Origin: Paramecium tetraurelia
Lineage: Eukaryota > Ciliophora > Oligohymenophorea > Peniculida > Parameciidae
Direction: 5' to 3'
Assembly: GCF_000165425.1 (NCBI RefSeq)
Contig: NW_001799477.1
Coordinates: 390,314 to 454,313 of the forward strand
DNA length: 64,000 bases
A program made the position numbers and the translations under genes. The notes under the pieces were generated by a model. That model was not told the DNA's origin and did no database searches. It saw only the letters and a program-made list of their open reading frames with translations. Shown here one piece after another: positions 40,301 to 53,984 of this stretch; the stretch's first letter is position 1, and each line of letters starts with the position of its first letter.

Positions 40301-41298
40301 TTCTAAACTTAGGAGAGCCAAAAGATATTAGATATCATCTTATCCATCTAGCCTCGTGTGAGTAGTACGAGCACTTAGAAATCGCCTGATATGATTGTTA
40401 TGGAAAAGGCTATTTACTTTTAAAGCAATCTTCCAGAACTCTTGGATAAAAATAGTTGTCATCAGAGACATTATTAAATTACTGAAAATGGCAGTGTTTA
40501 ATCTTTGTCAACAGTGTTGTTTTAAGAAATAGATAAATTCAACAGATTGCTTGAATTAATCCAATCTACTTTAGTTTAAATGTAATAGGCAATAAAAGGC
40601 TTAGTTTTGATATCCTCGGATTTAGATGAAATGTATTTAGCATTTCTCAATAATGCCATTCCTCCTAATTGGATGAAATAATCGTACTCTACTTTGAAAC
40701 CACTTTCCAGTTGGTTCAAAGATTTGATTGCAAGAGTAAACTTCATTCGATCTTGGATGGAGAAAGATTTCATTCCTGCCTATTGGATGTCTGGATTATT
40801 CTATCCACAAGGATTTTTAACTGGAGTATTATAAACTCATTCTAGAAAATACAAGATCCCAATTAATAAACTCAATTTCAAATTTAAGGTGTTGGACATA
40901 GAACAAGATAGGATCAGAGATGAAGTTAAAGATGGAGTCTATGTTTATGGTCTTTATTTGGAAGGAGCACGTTGGGATTACTAACATGAAACCCTAATTG
41001 AATAATAAGTAGGCTAAATTTATTTCCCTCTTGCCATGATGTATTTCTAACCAATGGAGGAATACTAAATTGGCGATGAATATTATAAGTAACATTATGC
41101 AATCAATAATTAGTTGTCCTTGCTATAAAACATCGAATAGAACAGGAGTTCTCTCAACTACAGGTTAATCTACAAACTTCATTTTGTCTATTGTAATACA
41201 TTTTTAATTTATTCTTTTAGGATTTGATGAGCAAAATAGAGAAACCAGAATATTGGACCTTGAGAGGAACAGCTCTAATATCTTAATTAAATGATTGA
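28354..41298 (+). CDS. Axonemal dynein heavy chain (inner-arm type)
   Basis: ATG 28354 ([19 protein letters not shown]), stop TGA 41296-41298; ~4,200 aa. Order: N-terminal tail, linker, then the AAA ring. P-loops: AAA1 GPAGTGKT (33076-33099), AAA2 GGSGSGKT (33919-33942), AAA3 GQTGVGKS (from ~35208), AAA4 GVGGSGK (36262-36285; sensor strand reads FIFNEAQI). The coiled-coil stalk is at ~36900-37900. The C-terminus has [17 protein letters not shown] and ends [14 protein letters not shown], as in axonemal chains of the single-headed inner-arm group. Clean introns: 28601-28625, 41089-41113, 41193-41220. Problems: one-base frame changes at the T-run 29247-29253, the T-run 35674-35678 and the G-run 37595-37597, plus a 224-nt interruption at 34744-34967. 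Conserved residues on both sides show the frame before and after each. Drives ciliary beating; the exact subtype is not resolved. Confidence 0.9.
34744..34967 (+). other. 224-nt GT...AG interruption inside the dynein gene
   Basis: Dynein-like sequence stops at CASFEQKYYDK (34743) and resumes at [19 protein letters not shown] (34968). The segment between begins GTACATTATTTT and ends TTATTATTTTAG, so it could be an intron, and removing it gives the right frame change (2 mod 3). It is about seven times the size of the other introns here. One frame through it is open but has no dynein similarity. No TAYAG-type IES end consensus was found at its borders. Confidence 0.7.
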
Positions 41299-42131
41299 TT
41301 ATTTATTATTATAAATTTTATAAATATCTTGTGCTAATTTAACATTATACTATTTTATGATGTACGTAAAACAATTAAAATCACCGCTAAGATGGCAACA
41401 TGATGAAAGCCAAATTCAATCAAAAATACTGATCTTTTACTCTTTTTATTACTTCCCCTAGACTTTATAGTGTAATCTCTCTCACCTATTCCTTGTCTTA
41501 AAAGTTGTTCATACTCTAAAATTATATTATCAATCAAATATCTTACACTAATTCTTTTATTATTAACAATTTTATAGATGACTTTGTTTTCTTTTTTGTT
41601 AAGGGACTTAACCTTCTCTGTGAATGACTGGAACTTTGGTTCAAAGGATTTGTGATATAAATAGATATATATATCAGCAATACTAAAATACACTATTTAT
41701 TGTTTCTAAGATATACCATTAATTAGCTCTTAATATTTTGAGGATTCTTAGTTAATAATCCAAAAGTGAAAATGATTTTCCTTTGAATTTGTTGATTCTA
41801 CTTTGGAACAATATTCTAGATGATAATGTGATCTTGGTTGTCTAGGAGTATTGCAATATTTAAATATTTCATCTATTTGGTCACAATTATCCACGATTAA
41901 AACATTGATACTGCAATATTCCTTCTAATCAATTTCCTCCTCTTTGGTCGATGTCTAAATAGATTCTTTGCCAAATAATACATTTGTGTCCTTATCAATT
42001 TCTTCATATTGGTAAGCATGAGGACACATCTCTTTTACTTCATATTTGTTCTGCAGTTCTTATTTATGCTATGATAATTGAATGTATTATTCAATAGACT
42101 CTGCATGAAAGGCTCCCAATCTTTTGCGCAT
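41154..42131 (-). CDS. Putative tail-anchored protein, unknown family
   Basis: Start ATG 42131-42129 (MRKRLGAFHAESIEQ). The frame is open without introns through a Ser/Lys-rich region and a C-terminal hydrophobic helix preceded by basic residues (SNKKSKRSVFLIEFGF then HHVAILAVILIVL), typical of a tail anchor, ending near 41360. No TGA follows in frame until 41154, which would overlap the dynein 3' end by ~145 nt on the opposite strand; an unseen intron or a lost stop may explain this. About 260 residues precede the expected end. Contains several Cys (MCPHAYQYEE, EYCSINVLIVDNC, KYCNT, EYCSK) but no regular zinc pattern. Convergent with dynein. Confidence 0.55.
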
Positions 42132-42270
42132 CACTTACTATTAGTTATTTAAATTAAACTAATATTTATATTTTCATAATTTTCAAATAAGGCTCAAAAG
42201 AAATGTAAAATACACTCTAAATACTAGGCTAACAAGACCACCGATACTTAGAGAGTCTAGGCATACCAAA

Positions 42271-45200
42271 ATGAATTAGAAGGAACCTTCTATTCTTGTT
42301 TTGAAATTGGGAAGTCAACCAAATGTGGGAAGTAATTAATTAAGTAAAACCCTCAGAATTACCACCAAAGGTGTTATAATAGAATCCTACTACTGAGGTA
42401 AGAAGAATGAAAAACAAATCCATTAGTTAACATATTAGTGGAAATGGGCCTCATTAATAAGTAAATTATTATAGATAACCAAATAAACGAATAATATATG
42501 ACTCTACGCACTGCTTGAATACTCTAAATAATCGTTCATCAAGTAATAGAATGAAGAAAATTCACTCAGTCAGTTCTCATATTAGTAATTAGTTCACCAA
42601 TATAAAGATGAAAGTTTTAATTAACATCTTGATGATCACCCTCGAAACAATATAGTTTGCAAAGAAATTGCAACTAGCAGCGAATTGGATGAAGGCAAGA
42701 GACTATTTACTGAAAATAAAGTTGAAGAAGCATTAAAAAATTTTTAAAATTATTAAAACAAATATGGATTGCATCCTGAAGCATTGTACATCTCGGGATT
42801 ATGTTTCATGACTCTAGATTAAGAAGAAAAATACATTGAGTAATTTTCGACTCTAATAAAGACTTTTCCAAGATTCAAAAGAACTTCATATATGTATTTA
42901 GCTCTTTCTCTCAAAAAAAATAATCTTATCAATGAAGCAATACATGTGATATCCTAAGGTATCAATCATTTCAACAGATACTTTGAAGCTCTGATATTTA
43001 GAGCTAAATTGTTTTTGAAGATTAAGAATTATGAAAAAGCTATCAAAGACTTTCAATCAGCAATTTAAGTTAATCCAAATAAATCTATTTGCTATGTTGG
43101 ATTAAGTGATTGTTATAAGCAAATAAACTAAATTCAGCAGGCTATTGAAGAGTTGAATAAGGCACTTGAATTCGAAGAATTGTCTAAATCAAAATAAATT
43201 CTATTAAAAAGATTCACAATCTATTTAGACAATAAAGATTTCGAGAAAGCAAAATAAGATATGAACCTATTGCTTGAAATTTGTCCAAATGATTCCGAAG
43301 TTTATTATTTTAAAGGAATTTTAATGCAAAAGTAGAGTAATTACTGTATTTGATTTTAGAACATCTTTAAGATGCACTTTTGGCGCTTGAATAGTCAATT
43401 AAGGTCAATAGTGAAAAAAAACCAGTCACTAAAGCTCTCTATGAAATTGTGAAAATAAAGATTGAATAAAATGATTATTATTCTGCTTAGCATGAACTTG
43501 ATAGAGCAACCTATCTTGACGTTGATAATACACAATTATAAAAATTTGAGCTCTTTGTTGGAGGAGCTATTTATTTAATGAAAAGGAAATTTGAAGATGG
43601 TGTCTAATTGTTAACAGAAATGATCACTAAGAATCATTAAAGTGATAATCTGAAATTCTAAGCCCATCAATATAGAGCCTATGGATATTTTTGTATGTCG
43701 AAGTTCAATCTAGCGAAACAAGACTTAGAATTATATTAGGAAAATCTTTTGGAGAAAGTAATTTTGTTAACGATTATAGGCATCTCTTTATAATAAGCTT
43801 CTTTGTTATGGTATAATTAAATATGAGGATAATGAATTAGAGTAAAGCAGAAGAGAATTCTCGCTTGCTCATAAAATGCTTCCAAATAAGATGGAACCCT
43901 TATTTTATCAAGCCATTATTCAAATTAAAAAATATTGCTCTTGTCCCCAATCGAGTGAAGAAAATAGGATAAAATATCTTAAGGATGCTTTAAATTTACT
44001 TGAAGCAGCCTCAAAGATTTGTGAGTAATCAAACTTGCTTTTCTACAAAGGGATCTTGCACTTTGCCTTTGGAAATCTAGAGAAATCTGCCTTAGACTTA
44101 GAACAGGCCATTGATAAGTCAGAAGATAATCAAGCATAGCATTATTATGTAAGAGGATTGCTTCATTGTCAACAATAACTATTTAAATAGGCCGTCAACG
44201 ACTTTACAATTTGCTTAAGTTTAGATTAAAATCATTCGGAATCCTATCTGAATAGATGTAAACTATTAACAATGATGGGAGAAGTCGGCACTGCTTACCT
44301 AGATCTATAAAAATACGTTGAATTAAGGGAGTAATATTCAATAAACTATCAAACTGTAGGAATTCTATACTTTTTAATTGGAGCTTATGATGAAGCTATC
44401 CAAGCATTTAGTAATTGCAGGAACATTGAAGGATATTATGAGAAAGTTAAAGTCTTAATTTATGGGAAGGAATTGAATTCAGCACTCAATGAGCTAACCA
44501 TTATTATAGAAGAAATGCATAACCAAGAAGCAGTGGTTGATCATTAAGTCTTAACTATACTTAGGGAAACTAGTTTACAAATATCCACAAAGATTTTGGA
44601 AGATAGCATTAACAGCATAACCTAAATCTAAAAAACGTAATAGGAAGGCTTGATATTTAGATCATCTGATATCTATTTTTATAAAGGCTTATTCTATACT
44701 CATTTGGGGCAATATTCTAAAGCAAAATAGTGCCTTACCTTTTCATATGATTTAAAGGAAAAAGAAATTAAATCGTCGATAAACGACTAATTAATTAATT
44801 AGAACAATCTTGAAGATTTTGATTTCAGCAATAAGACTTACAATATCTATGAGCATCTCTATAATTGTGCAATTCTAGATGTTCTGTTAGGGAATATGGA
44901 TGAAGCCTTTGAAACTCTCACTTTACTTCTTGAGCATTTAAGTTAAATAGAATTTAGAGCTCAATTGTAGATCTTATTGGATTTATTACGCGATGATTTA
45001 TTGGATACACCTCCTGGAGAACAGTTTTCGTAAATTTAGGAATTCTAATTATTCCCTTAACATAATCGATTATGTTCAATCTATCCTGCAGTTTAATTCT
45101 AATTGAAAAAGTATTCTTTCTAAATTAGAATGTCATTTTGTCTACCAATCGTTGAATTCCCTTCATAACCTATTTTATTTGATGAGCAGCTACTTCTAAA

Positions 45201-45490
45201 AATATCTGTAATTAAACTCTTTATTTTTAAAGCCTAAAGTTGTGGAGAATAAGCCAGAAGCTCCTTGGATTAAAAGGTCAAATGAAGGAGTGATCTTTAC
45301 GGATAACATTTAATGTGTTGATGAGTTGGATCTACAATCTACTGTTAGAAAAGAAGACATCGAAGAAAAGCAGTAAGAAATTACTGAACATTAAAAAGAG
45401 AATGAAATAACTAAATTAAAAGAGAAACTTAAGTTAGATGATTAAATAGCTAAAAAATTGAATTCGATATTGTAATAAAATGAAAAATGA
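42271..45490 (+). CDS. TPR-repeat protein, ~1,030 aa
   Basis: ATG 42271 (MNQKEPSILVLKLG), stop 45488-45490; 1,033 aa. Five introns: 42332-42356 (25), 42585-42607 (23), 43337-43359 (23), 43758-43779 (22) and 45208-45232 (25); each is needed to keep the frame. After a ~90-residue disordered start, helical pairs with TPR signatures repeat through most of the protein (RYFEALIFRAKLFLKIKNYE, KAIKDFQSAIQVNP, QAIEELNKALEF, ARGLLHCQQQLFKQA-like units), interrupted by insertions. The C-terminal ~100 residues are charged coil (EKQQEITEHQKENEITKLKE). TPR arrays are scaffolds; large ones are common in ciliary transport and basal body proteins. Partner unknown. Confidence 0.85.
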
Positions 45491-46115
45491 ATTTTTATTT
45501 TAAATAATTATAATCTGTTTAAAATAATATTGTTGTCTTGTAAATGATTTTAACTAAAAGTAAATTACTACATTTAATAATAAAAAATGTAGAATCATTG
45601 AAAATTGTATATCACATCTTTATATTAGGATGATTACAATAGATCATTAGAGTATAAATAATAAATTAATATTAATTTGAATAATAACAATTAATTGATT
45701 AATTGATTAATTTATTAATCTATTTATCTATTTTTTGGGATGCTATCTTCTAAATTAGAAAACTTTAAAAATCATATACATAATATTTTCATGTATCTTA
45801 ATAGCTAATTAAAAGAGTTAATCTAAGAATCCATCCTCTAAAAATCATTTTGCATCTATTATAATATATTCGACAGTTCAAAAAAAAGGATGAATTATCA
45901 AGAAAATGTTATTAATTAAAAATTTTATAATTAATTTAGAAAAATCAAGCTAATAATTCAAATTATTAGCTTTTTTCTGTTCAGAAATATCTAGCATCGT
46001 CTTCTATGTGGCAATGTTCTAAAATTTACTAAATTTTAAATAAAGATGTTATCGCGTAAAATAAAGCTCAATTTATTCAGATAATTTAGTTATTTTTATA
46101 TCGTATTATATTGAT
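45491..46115. other. AT-rich intergenic stretch
   Basis: 625 nt between the TPR and CDPK genes on the same strand, about 80% A+T, with a run of short ATTAATTGATTAATTTATTAATC-like direct repeats near 45680-45725. No open frame worth calling. The promoter of the CDPK gene must lie at its right end. Confidence 0.5.
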
Positions 46116-47806
<1,691 letters not shown>

Positions 47807-47966
47807 CTAATATTTATATATGTAGATTATCTTTTCTGCTTTATTTATTTGTAATCTTTTTGCACTCTTCTTCCTCCAAATAAATCTAATAATATGATGA
47901 ATTATCAAGACTTTAAGAAAATAGGATAAAACTCATTATAATACAGATTTTAATATATAATATAAA

Positions 47967-48254
47967 TCAGAAGTATTTTTGCAATACTTTTTAGTAAAGA
48001 GTCATCTCTGGAACATATGATGGCTTCATCTAGAGTTTCTTTTTGCATTAGTTTTGTTTAGAATTCTTTACTTTAGGTTTCCTTTATTCAAGTTTTGCTT
48101 CATCTTTGATAAACTTTGATGTACATTAATTGCTGAGATCAGCCAATTCTGATCTAGATTTCTATTATACTGAGAAAATGCGCTCTCTCTTTCTACTTAA
48201 ACTTTTATGCAACGATTCTTGATACCCACTACTAGCGCGAACGTGTAACAGCAT
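47967..48254 (-). CDS. Small basic protein, unknown
   Basis: Start ATG 48254-48252, stop 47969-47967; 95 aa, no intron. Sequence is basic and Ser/Lys-rich (MLLHVRASSGYQESLHKSL, RKRERIF, KLEQRKPKVKNSKQNQ) with a C-terminal PSYVPEMTLYQKVLQKYF. The GC content near the start is higher than its surroundings, which supports coding. Its start codon is 12 nt from the start codon of the plus-strand gene at 48267, an extremely short divergent spacer, so one of the two may be wrong. No family recognised. Confidence 0.5.
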
Positions 48255-48266
48255 TTTAATTAAATT

Positions 48267-48543
48267 ATGGAAAAAGATTAACTAAAAATGAAAGAAAATC
48301 AAAAATGTACTAAATATCAGTATGAATATCATTATTAGGTCTAAAAAGAAACTGCATCAGCTTTCGGTATAGAAAATAATTGTTTCATTAAGGATTTCTA
48401 ATGAAGTCTTTCTACTATCTATGTAAAATATTAACGAATTTGTTAGGCTCTATAATAACGAAAAAGCTAAAATTAGAAATCTTGTTAGTAGTGATACTGC
48501 AGTCATGTATTAAAGAGCATAAGGAAGCACATCTACAACTTGA
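48267..48543 (+). CDS. Small protein, unknown
   Basis: ATG 48267 (MEKDQLKMKENQKCTKYQYE), a 22-nt intron (GTCTAAAAAG...ATCAG, from 48340), stop 48541-48543; 84 aa. Without the intron TGA ends the frame at 48402; with it the frame continues (EVFLLSMQNINEFVRLYNNEK...SDTAVMYQRAQGSTSTT). The intron starts GTC, which is less usual than GTA. No domain recognised. Divergent from the gene at 48254. Confidence 0.45.
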
Positions 48544-49086
48544 TGAAAACTATTGATGTAAGATGATTCTTTTGTAAGTGATCCAATCATGTTAAAATTC
48601 TAGAAATTAGCTTTTCTTAAAATGCTATTCCAGAAGATTTAATTAATAAATTAAAAGTCTAATTTAAACTTCTGTTCTCCTTTTAAAAATTTATAAAAAA
48701 TATCATAAAGATTATGAAACTCATCAAAATTTATAAATTGATCAATTCTTATTTTGAATGGCATTAAAATAAAATAATATTATTTAATTCTTATTTTTCA
48801 ATTAAGCTGTCTTATAAATAAGATTTAAATATCAAATTCTCTATATATGAGAAAAAACTACTCTTTTCATTTTGAAACTAATCATCAATAATATATACAT
48901 TTTACAAGAAATATAGAAATAAAACAAATATTATATAGCTTAATAGTCTTAATTTTCTATTTAATAATCATCATATTAATCTTTGATATTTGAATCTAAA
49001 ATTAAATCTGATGATTATTGAACTTAATCTTTGGTTAATGAATTGATTGTAATCTGATCAATTTATTTATTTATTGTAACTACAAA
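48544..49086. other. AT-rich intergenic stretch
   Basis: 543 nt, strongly AT-rich, with TGA frequent in all frames. The right end must hold the promoter of the gene at 49087. Nothing else seen. Confidence 0.5.
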
Positions 49087-50742
49087 ATGAAGTTCGCTTG
49101 TCCTCAGAAAGCTCATGCCATTCAATTTGAATCTGCTTGGGATTATCTCAATCATCTTCAGAAATGTCATCTAATCAATGATAGGATTAAGGATTGTGGT
49201 GAGACTAGAAAGTATGTGTTGAATATATTTGAAGTGAATATTATTTTTGTGCTTCTTGTTTATAAGTTTTTGAGCTGATAACTGAGAGAGACATGCATTA
49301 GCATCTCTGTAAAGTCGATAATTTCAAGTAGTTGTTCAAAGATGTCAACGTAAATTTTAGTTCAATTTTAGAAACCAATTCCTTTAGGTAAATCTGGAAC
49401 TTCAAAGATTCAAGAGCTGATTAGATTCTACAAGGATATCATTCATCCTAAACAACGAAATACAATTGATTCTGATTAAACAGAAAAAGATGACTTTTAA
49501 TAGGAAATAATTGAACAATCTGATTCGAGAGCATTTCTGTCAAAAACTGTGGAAAACAGCTTCAACCCTAAGACCATGATCAAGAACTCAAGGTTAACAT
49601 TTAGTTTATTAGGGGGACATACAAAAATGGAGGCTGCTTATTATAAATTATTTAATAAATAAGTCATAGAATAAATTAATAAGGAATATCCATTTAAAAT
49701 TACCCCAGAAAGTTTTAAATTATTTTTCTAAAAAAATAACATTACTCTCAGCAAAGAATTGTTGAATGAGGCTAAAGTTTGTGAATTTTGTGAGTCTAAA
49801 ATAGATCAAAATCCAGAAATGTACCTTTAAATAATATAGACCAATAATTCAAAATCAATATGGTTGATGATTCCTGAAATTCACAATCCTGTCAAGGAGT
49901 TCGGATTTGATGAACCATGGTGTGTGTTTAAAATAATGACTAAATAGGTTATTTGTGAAAAATCAATTGATCTAATTAAAATAAAGAAATAGGACCCACT
50001 AATTTCATAATTAGAATATTAGATACAGTAGGAGGAACTAAGAGGGATTCGATTAAAATAACAATTACAAAATAGTGTTGATGACCTTGATTCAGTGTTG
50101 AAATATTTGACCAAAAAAAATTAGAAATTAGATTAATAAGAAAATTTATTAGTTAAATTGCAAATCAAATTAAGAGAAAATGACACAAACAATAAAAATT
50201 TGGTGAGTCAATATCTAGCACTAAACAGTAAAAAGCTATAACAAGCAGAAGAGAATTTAATTGGATTCTATTAAAAGATGAAAAGCATGGAATCTGAGAA
50301 ACAAATTACTAAATTAGATGAGTTAAAAGTAGATTTGAATGAAAAAGAATTGAAATAAAAAAAATTAAAGGAAAAAGTAAGGTCCCTTTTTGAGGAAAAA
50401 GAACAATTAATACAAACATGCAATGACAAAAAAAATAAAATTTAATAAACATAGAAATAATTAGAAGACAAGATCGCAAAAGCATCAGTGACAAGAAAAA
50501 AAGTATATGATATATTGATATTAAAATAGATTTAAAAGATAAAATAATTACTTTGCTTCTAATGCTAAACAAGAGAAAGAAATGTAATTTAGTTTCCTTG
50601 CTAGCATTTTTTATTTTGCGAATAGTGTTATCTTAGTAACATTCAATAGAAGAACTTAAAATGCCCTTTAAAAGAATAGAATAAATGCTAAACCGAGAAT
50701 CTTAATAATAAGTACAAACTTGTTAACATCTAAAATGTATGA
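49087..50742 (+). CDS. Coiled-coil RING protein with N-terminal zinc-finger-like modules
   Basis: ATG 49087, stop 50740-50742; introns 49212-49234 (23 nt) and 49350-49371 (22 nt); 536 aa. The N-terminus has C2H2-like spacing, FACPQKAH...DYLNHLQKCH, and after intron 1 a second unit YFCASCLQVFELITERDMHQHLC. A middle domain (~130-300) with CEFCES follows, then ~170 residues of long coiled coil. The C-terminus is a C3HC4-type RING: LLCFQCQTRERNVIQFPCQH, then FLFCEQC and LKCPLKEQNKC. Zinc finger, coiled coil and RING together suggest an oligomeric E3 ubiquitin ligase. The RING's last Cys pair is spaced unusually (C-x6-7-C), so activity is uncertain. Cytosolic; no signal or membrane segment. Confidence 0.75.
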
Positions 50743-51407
50743 GCATTATATTTAATAATATATAAATTCTTTATAAAAGAAAAAAATATCAAAGGGAATC
50801 CTAGAAATTTATAACATTAATATTTTTATTTAGCAGCATTTTCATTAATTGAATGTAAATAATTTTAAATAGAAATTATACGTATCGAGCTATTTTTAAA
50901 TTTTTTATAAAATTGTTGAGACTTCCTTATTTATGCTGTTCTGTTTAAAAATTAAATGGGTAGCTATTTCAAAGTTGAGTTTTAATTCTAAATGTAATAA
51001 ATTATCAATTTTAATTATATATTTTAAACTGCTATTTTAGCTATTTATCCTTTATATTTGAAAAGTAATTAAGAAACAAAGAACAATACTGATGGGATTT
51101 ATATTCATTTAAAAATCTACGTTTAAATGTAATCAATAAAAACTAAGTAGAATATCTTTATGAATTTATAGCTTGCAATTTCAATAGAGTCCTAACCATC
51201 AAAGATACATATTAATTCATTTTAAAATTGATTTCAACTTTCAATTAAGTTAATCTCTCTTCATTGATATTTAAAATGATGAGTTTTAGTTTTAATTGAA
51301 TATTTATTTTTGGGCTTAATATTTTAATGAAGAAAAAAATAGTCATCGAAATTTTAATTAATATTAGAAATGTTACAATATAAAATTTAATAAATCGTTA
51401 GTTCGAA
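50743..51407. other. AT-rich intergenic stretch
   Basis: 665 nt of AT-rich sequence between two plus-strand genes. Only short frames occur, all interrupted by TGA. No RNA gene or repeat was identified. Confidence 0.5.
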
Positions 51408-52258
51408 ATGTTATTAAAAGAACAATAAGAATATAAGTTAAGGGTAATTGAGGAGAGAATGGAGTAATATGAAACAAGTCTTTTGAAGAAGGTCAATCAC
51501 TTGGAAGAAAGGATTAGGTCATTCAATCAAAAATTTGAAAGAATTGATGAATTAAGCGAAAGAGTTAATGATTTACATTCTTTGTTTGATAAACTCAAAG
51601 AAAATTTTGATACAAAATTAATGTTACAAGATGATAAAATTGCAAAAGCAAATTTCAATATAAATAAATTAAAATAGGAAGACATCCAACAATTATACAA
51701 TCTAGTTAAAAAAGGGTTTCATAATTCAAAGGATTTGTCTCTAGATATGCAAAATATGAAGACTAAAGACATACGGCAATCCGAGGTTCTATTTAAATAG
51801 GAATTGAAACAATCAAATATTTTAGGAGAAAGATTATAATCACCTCTTTTGCATTAGAGAATGGATAGTTATTAAAAAAGTGATAGAATGCGATCTATAA
51901 CGTTGGAGAAGGATAAGGGTTAGGAGCTGAAGGTGAAATTCGAAAATGAGGATTTAGAAACTAACAAACCAAATTCAAAGTGTATCACAAAAAATGAAAC
52001 TCAAAAATTGATTGATAAATATTAGTTCACTTTATAAACGAAACTTCAAAATGAGAGTAATAGATTGTAATATAGTTAGATATTTAGAAGTTGAGCAATG
52101 TAAAGATTGAAGTGCAAAATACTGAATAAAGTAAGATACTTACTTAATAACAACAATCTTTACTAGAGAGAACAATATCTTAAGATCACATTCCAAGATC
52201 AAAATACTTGAATAGTACCAATCATATTAAAGAATAACTGAAAAACTTAAGGAAATGA
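51408..52258 (+). CDS. Coiled-coil protein, unknown
   Basis: ATG 51408 (MLLKEQQEYKLRVIEERMEQ), one 23-nt intron (52057-52079), stop 52256-52258; 275 aa. Residues 1-100 form strong heptads (SLLKKVNHLEERIRSFNQKF, ELSERVNDLHSLFDKLKENF). The second half is more polar and less regular, with repeated S/K/Q. Reading through the intron gives TGA; splicing adds the last ~60 residues (NIQKLSNVKIEVQNTEQSK). Only 62 nt precede the PP2C gene on the same strand. No enzymatic motif; probably structural. Confidence 0.75.
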
Positions 52259-52320
52259 ATTATTATATATATCAAATATATAATTAAATAAAGAATAATA
52301 AATTTAATTTGGTTATTAGA

Positions 52321-53840
52321 ATGAAATAAAAAGCCCCCTAAATTTCACCTAATAAATTGTATGCAAGTCTTTTAAAAAAAAAAAATGAATCAGATTAATA
52401 ATAAAAGATAGTGAAATCTCCAGTAATTCAAGGGAACGTGTATATTAATTCATTGAGGTATGGCATTGTTTGTAAATTTAGAAATAATTAAGGATAGTTA
52501 AAAGTTGATGCTAAGAAATCAAGACCAACAAGTGGAAAAGATCTTAAAGATATAAGCACAGTCCTATTAAAGAAAACTCATGCTCGTTAAAATAGTAAAA
52601 TCATTGAGACCAAAGAAAATTCATAAAATTTAACATAATCAGCATTGCAATTATTATAAAAAATTAAAGCAGAAAGACCAGACAATAAAATTGGTTAAAT
52701 CCAAACATCAAAGGAGATTTTACAATATCATTAGTAATTAATTTAAAAATAATATTAAAAATTACTTGACTTATCTAAATAAACAGAGCATAATTAGTTA
52801 TAACAACAGCAATAACAATAATAATAAAAATAAAAATTGTTCAAAGGACCTCGTTCAATTAGTAATCCTGATATCTCAACTCTCTAACTCTGTATAACAA
52901 AGGCACATGCAAAATCGATACCTGGAATGCTTTACACTGGATAAACCAAAATTAATTAAGATTCTTATAAGTTAATACAGAAATTCGGAACAAAGGAAAA
53001 TGATTGGTATCTTTAGGTTTCTGATGGACATGGAACAAATGGACATTAAGTAGCCTAATTTGTATAAGAAATACTACCAGCCTACATAGAATAGGAAGTA
53101 ATGGAAGCTCCCTATTATTATGATAGAGATAAGTAAGAAATTGAATTAAACCAATTAGAACAATAAATAACATCTTTAAGCAATCCTTTTTGAAGACAAA
53201 TGAAGATCTCTTAAGTTCTGGCATCGATGTGACCTACTCAGGAGCTACAACAGTTGTTGTAATAGCATTTGAAAACATACTTTATTGTGCAAACATAGGA
53301 GATAGTCGAGCCGTATAGAATTTGACAATATATTTAGATAATAGGGAGATATGATACTAAATTATAAGTAGTAGAATTATCAAAAGATCATAAGCCTGAT
53401 TGTTTTTTGGAACAAGCTAGAATAATCCAGAGAGGAGGACGAGTTTAGGCATATAGTGATGAGGATGGGAATCCTATAGGACCAGCAAGAGTATGGAAGG
53501 CAGATGAGGATGTACCAGGATTGGCAATGTCAAGAAGCTTTGGGGACTATGTCGCAAGTTAAGTAGGAGTCATTTGTGAACCTGAAATCATTAAGCATTA
53601 ACTATTACCATCAGACAAATTCTTAGTTGTTGCATCAGATGGTATTTGGGAGTATTATAAATAATTTATTAATAAAGATTCTTATCGAATGAATGGGTCA
53701 TCGAAACTGTCAATGAGTATTATAAAAAAGGAGATGCCATTGGAGCTTGCAATAAATTAACCTAAGCTGCAAAGGAGGCTTGGTAGAGGGAAGATGAAGT
53801 AATTGATGACATCACTGTCATTCTGGCATTCTTCAAGTGA
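52321..53840 (+). CDS. PP2C-family protein phosphatase
   Basis: ATG 52321 (MKQKAPQISPNKLYASLL), stop 53838-53840; introns 53133-53158 (26), 53313-53337 (25) and 53652-53677 (26); 480 aa. The first ~185 residues are Q/K-rich and disordered. The catalytic domain has INQDSY (the ED-equivalent metal ligand), VSDGHGTNGHQVAQF, GATTVVVIAF, CANIGDSRA, LSKDHKPD, RGGRVQ, PGLAMSRSFGD, FLVVASDGIWEF and DDITVILAFF. All Mg/Mn-coordinating Asp and Gly residues are present, so it should be active on phospho-Ser/Thr. No myristoylation site. It heads a signalling cluster of PP2C, FHA-RING, MAPKK and PP2C genes and is related to the gene at 57369. Confidence 0.93.
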
Positions 53841-53984
53841 AATTTATCTGCATATTTAAGTGTTATATTTATCTCTTAGTTTTTATATGAGATTTCTTGT
53901 TGAATTTATTCTCTTTGAAATGTTTATAGAAACCCAAATATAAATTAAGAATGATAAGTTATTATTTATAATATATAAATAAAA

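Noticed and set aside
45680..45725. Short ATTAATT-type repeats as a mobile element end
   Set aside because: Simple AT-rich repetition without target duplication or coding capacity.
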